A DNA stretch of 6,707 nt from JAIEPT01 sp038217425. Its GTDB lineage: Bacteria > Planctomycetota > Planctomycetia > Gemmatales > Gemmataceae. The position numbers and the translations under genes are program-made. A model generated the notes under the pieces. That model made no database searches. It was not told the origin of the DNA and saw only the letters and a program-made list of their open reading frames with translations. The DNA is taken from positions 1 through 6,707 of the forward strand of contig JBBQPM010000283.1 of the NCBI GenBank assembly GCA_038217425.1, written 5' to 3'. Below, piece by piece: positions 1 through 5,882 of the stretch; position 1 is the stretch's first letter; each line of letters begins with the position of its first letter.

Positions 1-58
1 GTCGCGTAAGCGCCTGGAGCACAGAATCCCGTGCGGTTACTCCAGGCGCTTACGCGAC
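1..58. repeat. Perfect 19-bp inverted repeat (hairpin) at window start
   Basis: Bases 1-19 and 40-58 are exact reverse complements (arm GTCGCGTAAGCGCCTGGAG) around a 20-base spacer, so the sequence can form a 19-bp stem. There is no T-tract after either arm, so it is not a textbook intrinsic terminator. It could be a terminator of a gene lying left of the window or one copy of a dispersed palindromic repeat. The left arm starts at base 1, so the stem may extend beyond the window. A reading frame open from an ATG-less start at base 31 runs through the right arm, but that part is unlikely to be translated. Confidence 0.75.
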
Positions 59-296
59 CTGGCTCGCCGATTATGCCGGGACGAGTGTCGGAAACCATTG
101 GCGCGCCCCACGAAGGGGCACAACTAGATTCGCTGGAGAAGCGAGTAGATCTTACGGCCCCCCTCTCTCCCTCGGTACTCCAGGGAAGGGGAGATTTCGG
201 CGGTTTGCTCGCCTACCCCAGAGAATCTGGCTACGCCCACGGGGCATCCCGGATTGCAATTCGGGCGAATTCTGGCAGAATATCTGAAACGACTGC

Positions 297-302
297 AGGA
301 GG
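297..302 (+). promoter_or_regulatory. Shine-Dalgarno AGGAGG that sets the GTG start at 310
   Basis: AGGAGG lies 7 bases before GTG at 310, the best ribosome site in the 5' part of this long open frame. It decides the start against the much longer upstream extension. A weak sigma70-like pair, TTGCAA at 254-259 and CAGAAT at 276-281 with 16 bases between, lies just upstream and would fit a short leader, but it matches only 4 of 6 bases in each box and is offered only as a possibility. Confidence 0.75.
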
Positions 303-309
303 AAACGCC

Positions 310-1266
310 GTGCCCGTGCTGCTGCTCAATGAAGACGACGTTCGCGGACTGCTGACCATGGATCTCGCCCTGGAAGCGGTCGAGGACGTGCTGCGCCGCC
401 AGGCCCAGGAAGACGCCCACAACATCGCCCGGCACCGCGCCGCCTCCGCCTCCACCTTGCTGCATCTCCTGGGCGGAGCGATCAAATCCCAAGGCATCAT
501 GGGCTACAAGGCCTACAGTACCTCCCGCCAGGGCGCCAACTTCCATGTTGGCCTGTTCGACGGCAAGACCGGCGCCCTGCTCTCGATCATGGACGCCGAC
601 TATCTCGGCCAGGTACGCACCGGCGCGGCCAGCGGCATCGCCACCCGCTATATGGCCCGCCCCGAAGCCGAACAGGTCGGCATCTACGGTTCTGGCCGAC
701 AGGCGCGCACCCAACTCCTCGCCGTCTGCAAGGTCCGCACCGTCCGCCGGGTGCATGTTTTCAGCCCGCACGCCGAGCGCCGCAACCTCTTCGCCCAGGA
801 GATGACGCCGCTGCTGGGCTGCCCCGTGGAACCCGTGTCGCGCCCCGAACTGGCCGCCCGCGACAAGGACATCGTCATCACCGCGACCTCCAGCCGTGAG
901 CCCGTGCTGCACGGCGTCTGGCTCGCGGAGGGGACGCACGTCAACGCCATCGGTTCCAACTTCCTGAATAAAGTCGAGATCGACGGCGAGACCGTGCGCC
1001 GTTCCAATCACGTCATTGTCGACAGCAAGGAGCAGGCCCGCCTGGAAGCCGGCGACCTGGTGCAGGCGATGGAGGACGGTTCCTTGACATGGACGCAGGT
1101 GCACGAATTGGGGCAAGTGGTGGTCGGCAAGTACAAGGGCCGACAGCACCCGCAGGACATCACGCTGTTCAAGTCGCTGGGGATCGGACTGGAAGATGTA
1201 GCCGTGGCGCACCGCGTGTATCAGATGGCGGTGGCCCAGGGCGTGGGGCGTTCGGTGGAGTTTTAG
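310..1266 (+). CDS. Ornithine cyclodeaminase/mu-crystallin family protein
   Basis: A 318-residue NAD(P)-dependent protein of the ornithine cyclodeaminase/mu-crystallin family, close to the usual family length. Members include ornithine cyclodeaminase, archaeal alanine dehydrogenase and ketimine reductases, so the substrate cannot be named from sequence alone. Seen: GYKAYS with Lys67, the conserved substrate-site lysine region; DADYLGQVRTGAASGIAT at 95-112 with Arg103; the Rossmann motif GSGRQA at 127-132; and ATSS at 192-195. The family motif GSDxPxK reads GSNFLNK at 215-221, so the Asp proposed as catalytic in Pseudomonas ornithine cyclodeaminase is Asn217 here. This argues against a classical proline-forming cyclodeaminase. 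The GTG start at 310 is chosen for its AGGAGG. An upstream in-frame extension to base 31 adds 93 residues without family similarity and begins inside a hairpin. The stretch 59-309 shows no gene. The gene stands alone, convergent with the DUF3501 gene. Confidence 0.9.
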   Translation: MPVLLLNEDDVRGLLTMDLALEAVEDVLRRQAQEDAHNIARHRAASASTLLHLLGGAIKSQGIMGYKAYSTSRQGANFHVGLFDGKTGALLSIMDADYLGQVRTGAASGIATRYMARPEAEQVGIYGSGRQARTQLLAVCKVRTVRRVHVFSPHAERRNLFAQEMTPLLGCPVEPVSRPELAARDKDIVITATSSREPVLHGVWLAEGTHVNAIGSNFLNKVEIDGETVRRSNHVIVDSKEQARLEAGDLVQAMEDGSLTWTQVHELGQVVVGKYKGRQHPQDITLFKSLGIGLEDVAVAHRVYQMAVAQGVGRSVEF

Positions 1267-1278
1267 GCAATGTTTAGC

Positions 1279-1296
1279 CGCCGCGCCCTCGCGGCG
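1279..1296. terminator. Candidate hairpin between convergent genes
   Basis: CGCCGCG at 1279-1285 pairs with CGCGGCG at 1290-1296 around a CCCT loop, a 7-bp all-GC stem in the 54-base gap between two convergent stop codons. An alternative 6-bp pairing (1282-1287 with 1293-1298) is also possible. Neither side has a clear T-tract, so the terminator role rests on position and stem strength only. Confidence 0.35.
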
Positions 1297-1320
1297 CGAA
1301 CCGGAACGCGTGTGCGCAAT

Positions 1321-1923
1321 CTACCCGACCACTCCCGCCTCTTCCGTCGCGGCGGCGAGATCTGCAAGTAGACTGTGCCGCAGGTCGCCCGTCAGCGGAG
1401 CGCTCTCCAACTGAAAATAGCCGTTGTCGAACGTGAAGATCGCTGGACGCGCGTCATCCATCAAGCTGTCCTTGAGCCACGGTCCGATCGGAAACTGCAC
1501 CCAGTGCGACGTCCCCGCACGATGGTCCGTCGCGAAATGGGCGGCGACCGAATCGCTGCCCAGGTGCAAATGCAAATGATGCCCGCGCAGGTCGTTCCAC
1601 AGCGCCTCTTCGCTCACGCGCTGGGCCTCGCTGGTGAACTCCACGATCAGAGCTGCCTGAAGTAGATCGGATCCGGGCAGTAACCGGTTGTACAAGCTGA
1701 GTTCCTGTTCAAGATCGCTGCGCTGCGAAAGCCGGGCGATGCGGACCATTTCCTGCACGCGAAACCAGAGCGTTTGGCGATTCTCGAAAATCAGGGTGAG
1801 ACGGGCGCCCAGGCGGACGCGCCGGCAGCGGTCGATGTACCGGCGATGCGAATCGAAGAACTCGCGCCGACGCGGCACGTATTCTTCCAGCGGCAACAGA
1901 TCCTCGACCGTCAGCGGCATCAT
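1321..1923 (-). CDS. DUF3501 family protein
   Basis: A 200-residue soluble protein that I recognise as DUF3501, a family of roughly this length with no established biochemical function. The N-terminal half carries the family pattern: LTVEDLLPLEEY at 4-15, an Arg-rich helix (RRYIDRCRRVRLG, 27-39), then LTLIFENRQTLWFRVQEMVR at 42-61. The C-terminal half is less distinctive, with a His-rich stretch HHLHLH at 115-120. There is no signal peptide or membrane segment. The start is a pair of adjacent ATG codons (1921-1923 and 1918-1920 on the minus strand). An AAGGA (1934-1930) lies 6 bases before the first, which supports the first ATG. From general knowledge DUF3501 genes often sit beside a rubrerythrin/heterodisulfide-reductase-like or Fe-S gene; here the divergent neighbour is a Tat oxidoreductase and the convergent one a cyclodeaminase-family gene, so the usual partner is absent from the window. 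Confidence 0.85.
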   Translation of the reverse strand: MMPLTVEDLLPLEEYVPRRREFFDSHRRYIDRCRRVRLGARLTLIFENRQTLWFRVQEMVRIARLSQRSDLEQELSLYNRLLPGSDLLQAALIVEFTSEAQRVSEEALWNDLRGHHLHLHLGSDSVAAHFATDHRAGTSHWVQFPIGPWLKDSLMDDARPAIFTFDNGYFQLESAPLTGDLRHSLLADLAAATEEAGVVG

Positions 1924-2059
1924 AAACCGTCCTTGGTTTCAACGCCCCCACCATCGCCGGACGCCCGAAAAACGTCAAGCCCAAAAACCGGCCGGATTTC
2001 CTTTGCCCCCGCTCACGCTCGACTCTACCATCAAGTCATTCGCTCACAGAATTCCCTTC

Positions 2060-2064
2060 AGGAG
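2060..2064 (+). promoter_or_regulatory. Shine-Dalgarno AGGAG that sets the ATG start at 2072
   Basis: AGGAG ends 7 bases before ATG 2072. It picks this start over the 128-codon upstream extension of the same frame, which runs antisense through the DUF3501 gene. The chosen start also places a Tat motif at residue 9. Confidence 0.8.
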
Positions 2065-2071
2065 AAACCTC

Positions 2072-3505
2072 ATGTACCCCTCGCGCGGCTCTCTTTCCAG
2101 GCGCGGCTTCCTCACCCGTTCCCTCGGCGCCCTCACCGCCTCCGGGCTCCCCGTCTGGTTCGCCAATGAACTCGTTCAGCACGCCGACGCTCAGACCCCC
2201 GTCCCCAATCGCCCCAATGGCCGAATCAATATCGGCGTCATCGGCACCGGCACCAACCGCACGCGCCGACCCGGAAACGCCGGGCCCCTCCGCGGCGAAC
2301 GCGGCATCGCCATCATGAACGAGGCGATGAAACTCCCCGGCACCCAGATCGTCGCCGTCTGCGACGTCGACACCCCCAACGCCGACTTCGCCGCCAACAT
2401 CGTCGGCCGCGATTGCCGAAAGTACACCGACTTCCGCGAACTCGTCCGCCAAACCGACATCGACGCCGTCCTCATCGGCACCCCTGACCACTGGCACGCC
2501 CTCATCGCCATCGCCGCCATGAAAGCGGGCAAGGACGTCTACTGCGAAAAGCCCCTGACGCTAACCCTTGAAGAGGGCAAGACGCTGGTGCAGGTCGCCG
2601 CCAACACGCGCAAGATCGTGCAGACGGGGAGCCAACAGCGTTCCGAAATGGGAGGCCGATTCCGCCTCGCGGTCGAACTCGTTCGCAATGGCCGGATTGG
2701 CCGAATCGACCGGATCACGACGCTGATCGGCGACAATCCGCAAGGCGGCCCGTTCGCGGTGACGCCGCCCCCCGAAGGCCTCGACTGGAACTTTTGGCTC
2801 GGCCCCACGCCGCAAGTCCCGTACGTCAAGGAACGCTGCCACTACGACTTCCGCTGGTGGTACGAATACTCGGGCGGCAAGATGACCGACTGGGGCGCCC
2901 ATCACAACGACGTCGCCCAGTGGGCCCTGGGCATGGACAACAGCGGCCCGATCAGCGTCACCGCCGTCGCCGACCCGCCGACCTCGGCCGCGCCCCACAG
3001 CTACAACTGCCATCACAACTTCGCCATCACCTACCGCTACGGCAACGGCCCCGGCGGCCAGGCCGGCACCACGCTCGTGTGCCGTGCAGGTCCCCCCGCC
3101 GGCTGGAACATCCGCAACCCCGCCGGCCAGGTCCAAACCAACGGCGTCCTCTTCGAAGGCGAAGCCGGCAAATGGATCTTCGTCAACCGCGGCTTCCTCT
3201 TCGCCAGCGATCCCCGGCTCATCGACGAGGCCCTGCCCGCCAATGCCGTACGCATGTGGCCCACGCCGCTAACCAACCACATGGCCAACTTCCTGGAAGG
3301 ATTCCGCAACCGGACGCAGCCGATCTGCAACCCAACGGTGGGCCATCGTTCGTGCAGCGTGTGCCATTTAGGCAACATCGCGTTGCGCGTGGGGGGCCAG
3401 CTCAACTGGGATCCCGCGATGGAGCGCTTTACGGGGGCAAATGCGATGGTGGCGAACACCCATCTGTCGCGGCCGTACCGCGATCCGTGGAAGCTGGAGG
3501 AGTAG
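2072..3505 (+). CDS. Tat-exported Gfo/Idh/MocA family oxidoreductase
   Basis: A 477-residue NAD(P)-dependent oxidoreductase of the Gfo/Idh/MocA family, probably acting on a sugar, inositol or glycoside outside the cytoplasm; the substrate is unknown. Residues 9-14 read SRRGFL, a twin-arginine motif, followed by a hydrophobic stretch and a likely cut after ADA at 38-40, so the protein should be exported folded with its cofactor. The Rossmann loop is GVIGTGTNR at 55-63, with CDVD at 97-100. TPDHWHA and EKP (159-161, Lys160) are the family's nucleotide-binding and catalytic signatures. GGKMTDWGAHHND holds Asp273, His277 and Asp280, the usual catalytic-site region. The C-terminal HLGNIALRVGGQLNWDP matches the C-terminal domain common in planctomycete and Bacteroidetes homologues. 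Unusual: an extra Arg/Gly/Pro-rich segment of about 15 residues (63-77) right after the GxG motif. The gene ends TAG TAA TAA, three stops in frame, and then a strong hairpin. It is monocistronic in layout. Confidence 0.92.
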   Translation: MYPSRGSLSRRGFLTRSLGALTASGLPVWFANELVQHADAQTPVPNRPNGRINIGVIGTGTNRTRRPGNAGPLRGERGIAIMNEAMKLPGTQIVAVCDVDTPNADFAANIVGRDCRKYTDFRELVRQTDIDAVLIGTPDHWHALIAIAAMKAGKDVYCEKPLTLTLEEGKTLVQVAANTRKIVQTGSQQRSEMGGRFRLAVELVRNGRIGRIDRITTLIGDNPQGGPFAVTPPPEGLDWNFWLGPTPQVPYVKERCHYDFRWWYEYSGGKMTDWGAHHNDVAQWALGMDNSGPISVTAVADPPTSAAPHSYNCHHNFAITYRYGNGPGGQAGTTLVCRAGPPAGWNIRNPAGQVQTNGVLFEGEAGKWIFVNRGFLFASDPRLIDEALPANAVRMWPTPLTNHMANFLEGFRNRTQPICNPTVGHRSCSVCHLGNIALRVGGQLNWDPAMERFTGANAMVANTHLSRPYRDPWKLEE

Positions 3506-3515
3506 TAATAAGTCG

Positions 3516-3543
3516 CCCTGCCCGCGGTTCGCCGTGGGCAGGG
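3516..3543 (+). terminator. Strong 12-bp hairpin with UUCG loop after the oxidoreductase
   Basis: Bases 3516-3527 pair with 3532-3543 (one G-U pair) around a TTCG tetraloop, only 10 bases after the stop codon. It is very GC-rich and suits a transcription stop or an mRNA 3' stabiliser, but no T-run follows. An outer pair of 8-base arms, AATAAGTC at 3507-3514 and GACTTATT at 3560-3567, encloses it, so the whole 61-base unit is an imperfect palindrome and may instead be a repeat element. Confidence 0.55.
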
Positions 3544-3606
3544 TGCACCGTCGGTATGTGACTTATTGAATCTCGGGCAAGAGAATAAGAGTAGCCAGAG
3601 GACAGT

Positions 3607-4161
3607 ATGCTCTCGGTTGAAGAATGCTGGAAAATTCTGGAGCGTTACGCTTCGAAGACTAGCGCCGGCGCCAAACTCCCGTCGGGGGCGTCATTGGCCG
3701 CGATCGTCAACGCAGAATCGATGATGGGCGTTGAGTTCCCCGACGACTTGCGCGATTTGCTCCTGCGACACAATGGAAGCGGCCCCTTCTTCATCTATCC
3801 GTACAAAAATGGCGATGGGCAGCAGTGGTTTCTCGGGTTGGACGAGATTCTCAATACGTGGAAACTCCTGTCGGAGGTCGGCGCTGACTTTGAGAAAGAC
3901 GGCAAATATGGCGAACAATCCGGCCCGATCAAGAACAATTACTGGAATAATCGGTGGATCCCTTTCACTGACAACAGCTGTGGCGACAATATCTTTGTCG
4001 ATTTGAATCCGGATGAACAAGGTACGTTAGGACAAATCGTTGATTGGTGGCATGAAGGCGGCGTGAGCACACTCGAAGCATCCAGCCTATGTGAGTGGCT
4101 GAATGAAATCGTAGAGGAGCTACATGAAAAAATCTACGTGTTTCGCGCTGGCAATCCATGA
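3607..4161 (+). CDS. SMI1/KNR4 (SUKH) family protein
   Basis: A 184-residue soluble protein that I assign to the SMI1/KNR4 (SUKH) superfamily. Many bacterial members are immunity proteins that bind and neutralise polymorphic toxins; others are regulatory, so the role is inferred. Seen: a helix leading to MGVEFPDDLRDLLLRHNGSG at 40-59, the typical SUKH start (acidic Pro-x-D/E-hydrophobic run, then HNG); the core WFLGLDEILNTWKLL at 74-88; NNRWIPF at 114-120; GDNIFVDLNP at 126-135; GQIVDWWHEGG at 142-152; and a C-terminal helix. No signal peptide or membrane segment. ATG 3607 has AGAGGA 4 bases upstream. Base use differs from the neighbours: 60-base lines at 3841 and 3901 are 52% and 47% G+C, against 80% at 2941 in the oxidoreductase, consistent with transfer. 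No toxin gene with a nuclease, Rhs or PT domain is present, so if it is an immunity gene it is an orphan here. Confidence 0.82.
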   Translation: MLSVEECWKILERYASKTSAGAKLPSGASLAAIVNAESMMGVEFPDDLRDLLLRHNGSGPFFIYPYKNGDGQQWFLGLDEILNTWKLLSEVGADFEKDGKYGEQSGPIKNNYWNNRWIPFTDNSCGDNIFVDLNPDEQGTLGQIVDWWHEGGVSTLEASSLCEWLNEIVEELHEKIYVFRAGNP

Positions 4162-4617
4162 AACCCAACAAGTCGACCTCGAAGCGATTCGGACAGAGTA
4201 GCTGGAAGTATAACGGCACTCGAAGAAACGCCCGCGAAAGCCCAGGGATGGCTATCCCTGGGCAGGCTCCACGACGTTACTGAAATTACTCAGCGAAGGA
4301 ATGCGGAGTAATGAGATGATTCTGAGCGCTTCCCCAGGGATAGCCATCCCTGGGCTTTCCATGACGAATTCAAGAACATCATTCGATGCTGAGGTAAGAC
4401 ATGAACGTCAATCGTCACAATGAAGGATACCGAGTGTTAGAAGACTTCGTTTGCGAGATGACGCAGCCAACGATAGGCGTACTTCCGAAGGGACGAGCGG
4501 GCAGTCGTACTCGCCGAAACCACTCATCAAGCCTCGCACCCTACCGAGACTAGCCCCGGCGAATCTGGGCGCTAGATTCTTCTCATCCACACCATCGCGT
4601 AACTTGGAGCAATTGTC
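4162..4617. other. 456-base gene-poor stretch with a nested palindrome
   Basis: I see no gene of recognisable family here. The stretch carries the 27-bp inverted repeat described separately. Two tiny open frames exist on +: 4158-4283 (41 codons, its ATG overlapping the SUKH stop, no ribosome site, running through the repeat) and 4401-4553 (50 codons, GAGGT 5 bases before its ATG). Neither shows a motif and neither is called. A small hairpin, GAATCT at 4561-4566 with AGATTC at 4574-4579, lies about 40 bases before the AbfB gene start. No clear promoter boxes were found. Confidence 0.5.
4236..4359. repeat. 27-bp inverted repeat with self-palindromic arms (REP/MITE-like)
   Basis: Bases 4236-4262 and 4333-4359 are exact reverse complements, separated by 70 bases. 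Each arm is itself a palindrome: in the left arm GCCCAGGGAT (4240-4249) pairs with ATCCCTGGGC (4254-4263) around GGCT; in the right arm CCCAGGGAT (4333-4341) pairs with ATCCCTGGG (4346-4354) around AGCC. The 70-base interior has its own 7-bp stem, ATTACTC at 4285-4291 with GAGTAAT at 4306-4312. The unit can fold as two separate hairpins or one long cruciform. It resembles paired REP elements or a small MITE. It codes for nothing evident and there is no obvious target duplication. Confidence 0.8.
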
Positions 4618-5172
4618 ATGAAACGTGAAATCGTCAACCGCATCGCCGTCCTCGCCGCATTGACGGCGGGATTCGCAACGCTCATGCTTGCGGTCAGCGT
4701 CGCGCCTCCCGCGGCGCTGGCCCAGGCGAAGAAAAAGGAACAGCTCGTCTCTCTGTACTCGTTCAACTTTCCGGACGCGTACATTCGGCACCGCGACGCC
4801 CTGGGGTTCATCACGGCGATCAGTTCCGAACTCGACCGCAAGGACGCGTCGTGGTATTTGACGCCGGGGCTGGCCGATCCCAACCACGTCTCGTTTCGCT
4901 CGGTCAACTATCCCAACACGTACCTTCGGCATCAAGAAAGCCGAATTAAGCAGCACGAGCTGGAAGATGACGATTTGTTTCGCAAGGACGCCACGTTCAA
5001 GCGGATCAACGGCCTCGCCAAGGGGGGGTGGATCTCGTTCGAGTCGCTGAACTATCCGGACCATTTCATTCGCCATAAGAACAGCGAACTCTGGATCGAA
5101 AAGAGCGACGGCACCGAACTGTTCGCCAAGGACGCGACGTTCCAGATCGCGGCCCCCTTCTATCGTCCCTAG
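4618..5172 (+). CDS. Secreted AbfB-domain (CBM42-like) beta-trefoil protein
   Basis: A 184-residue secreted protein made almost only of an alpha-L-arabinofuranosidase B-type (AbfB, CBM42-like) beta-trefoil, a fold that in fungal enzymes binds arabinofuranose side chains. An N-terminal signal peptide (positive start, hydrophobic 9-29, likely cut after ALA at 33-35) sends it out of the cytoplasm. Three internal repeats follow: SLYSFNFPDAYIRH at 45-58, SFRSVNYPNTYLRH at 92-105 and SFESLNYPDHFIRH at 140-153, each with the conserved N-x-P and RH and followed by a KDA-type segment (KDASWY 75-80, KDATFK 123-128, KDATFQ 171-176). No catalytic domain is attached, so it is probably a binding or structural protein; ligand specificity is not known. 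ATG 4618 has GGAG 8 bases upstream. It converges on the next gene and has no operon partner. Confidence 0.88.
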   Translation: MKREIVNRIAVLAALTAGFATLMLAVSVAPPAALAQAKKKEQLVSLYSFNFPDAYIRHRDALGFITAISSELDRKDASWYLTPGLADPNHVSFRSVNYPNTYLRHQESRIKQHELEDDDLFRKDATFKRINGLAKGGWISFESLNYPDHFIRHKNSELWIEKSDGTELFAKDATFQIAAPFYRP

Positions 5173-5197
5173 AGAAAAAACGACGTCGCCGACGATC

Positions 5198-5231
5198 CTG
5201 TTCGGCATTTGCGTGGCGAACGGCCGAACAG
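5198..5231. terminator. 9-bp hairpin between convergent genes
   Basis: CTGTTCGGC at 5198-5206 pairs exactly with GCCGAACAG at 5223-5231 around 16 bases. It sits in the 76-base gap between two convergent genes. On the minus strand a T6 run (5180-5175) follows 17 bases downstream, preceded by the palindrome CGACGTCG (5181-5188), which could help stop transcription of the minus-strand gene. The long loop and the distance to the T-run make this a moderate candidate. Confidence 0.45.
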
Positions 5232-5248
5232 AAGGCGGCGCGCACGGA

Positions 5249-5680
5249 CTACTGACCCATCTTCCAGATCACTTCGCGGCGTGCCTTGAGCAGATGGATG
5301 ATGAGGGAATGGAGGCCTTCGCGGTCGATCGAGCGGGCGGCGGTGATGCATTCGTCGATCGACTCTTCGAGAGTGTCGAGGTTCTTGAGAACCTTAGCCA
5401 CGGGCGCCGACGACTTCGCCGCTGTCGGGCTCGCCGCCGCGGCCTTCTTCGCCGCCTTCTTGGTCTTGTTCTGGGTGATCGAACGCTCCATCATCTTGGC
5501 ATTGGAGAGCGCGACCTTGATGTCCTGCGGAATCTCCGCTTCCGGAGGCAGGTTATTGTCGGTCCGGTACTGGCTGAACGCCAACTCATTGCTCTTGGTC
5601 CCGAGCCAGTCGGGATGCTCCTGGTAAAGCTTCCTAAAGTAAGTGCTTTTCCCTTCGCCGCGGGTCTTTTTCTTCGCCAT
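5249..5680 (-). CDS. Small Lys/Ala-rich basic protein, function unknown
   Basis: A 143-residue protein of no family I can name with confidence; it resembles small basic proteins seen in planctomycetes. Three parts are visible. Residues 1-67 start with a Lys-rich tip (MAKKKTRGEGK) and form a probably helical domain (YFRKLYQEHPDWL at 14-26, then EIPQDIKVALSNAKMMERS at 49-67), like a small nucleic-acid-binding or regulatory fold. Residues 70-96 are a low-complexity linker of Lys, Ala, Ser and Pro (KTKKAAKKAAAA), similar in makeup to histone-H1-like tails. Residues 97-143 are two predicted amphipathic helices (LKNLDTLEESIDECITAARS and REGLHSLIIHLLKARREVIW), probably for dimerisation. DNA binding is an inference from charge and linker. 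No signal peptide. The ATG at 5680 is supported by AAGGA (5691-5687) 6 bases upstream. It is divergent from the DUF1080 gene, sharing a 202-base intergenic region in which I see no convincing promoter. Confidence 0.82.
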   Translation of the reverse strand: MAKKKTRGEGKSTYFRKLYQEHPDWLGTKSNELAFSQYRTDNNLPPEAEIPQDIKVALSNAKMMERSITQNKTKKAAKKAAAASPTAAKSSAPVAKVLKNLDTLEESIDECITAARSIDREGLHSLIIHLLKARREVIWKMGQ

Positions 5681-5870
5681 GATGAATCCTTAAGTGGTTC
5701 GAGCATTGCCGTTAATGTAACGGGCGATTGCAGCATTGTAGACCGGGTCAAATAAAATGCAAGTAGTTTGGCGATTCTATTTGCTTTGCGAATTCTGCGG
5801 ACAATAGACTTGCGTTCTCCTGCTCAGGCGCCGAGAATGACGCGATCACGGCTTGGTAACAATCCATTTT

Positions 5871-5875
5871 GGAGG
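5871..5875 (+). promoter_or_regulatory. Shine-Dalgarno GGAGG that sets the ATG start at 5883
   Basis: GGAGG lies 7 bases before ATG 5883 and selects it over an in-frame ATG at 5853. The shorter form also begins directly with a well-formed signal peptide. Confidence 0.8.
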
Positions 5876-5882
5876 GACTCGA

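Noticed and set aside
31..309. In-frame N-terminal extension of the cyclodeaminase-family gene
   Set aside because: It begins inside the 19-bp hairpin with a non-ATG codon, shows no family similarity over 93 residues, and GTG 310 has a near-perfect AGGAGG.
124..1212. 362-codon open frame on the minus strand
   Set aside because: It lies antisense to the cyclodeaminase-family gene and is low-complexity (Gly/Val/His/Asp-rich), as expected from a high-GC shadow frame.
1688..2071. 128-codon extension of the oxidoreductase frame
   Set aside because: It overlaps the DUF3501 gene antisense; the ribosome site and Tat signal place the start at 2072.
3353..3367. CSVCH in the oxidoreductase (residues 428-432), a CxxCH heme-c motif
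   Set aside because: The segment aligns with the family's conserved VCHLGNIA region, where the first Cys is not conserved; a single CxxCH in this fold is probably chance.
4158..4283. 41-codon open frame overlapping the SUKH stop codon
   Set aside because: It has no ribosome site or motif, and its last third is made of the palindromic repeat.
4401..4553. 50-codon open frame with a GAGGT upstream
   Set aside because: A weak ribosome site is the only support; composition and sequence show no domain or conservation signal.
4408..5208. 266-codon open frame on the minus strand
   Set aside because: It is antisense to the AbfB gene, whose signal peptide and three repeats are clear; the minus-strand product has no recognisable domain.
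5213..5755. 180-codon open frame on the plus strand
   Set aside because: It is antisense to the Lys/Ala-rich protein gene, and its Arg/Leu-rich middle is the reverse reading of that gene's linker.
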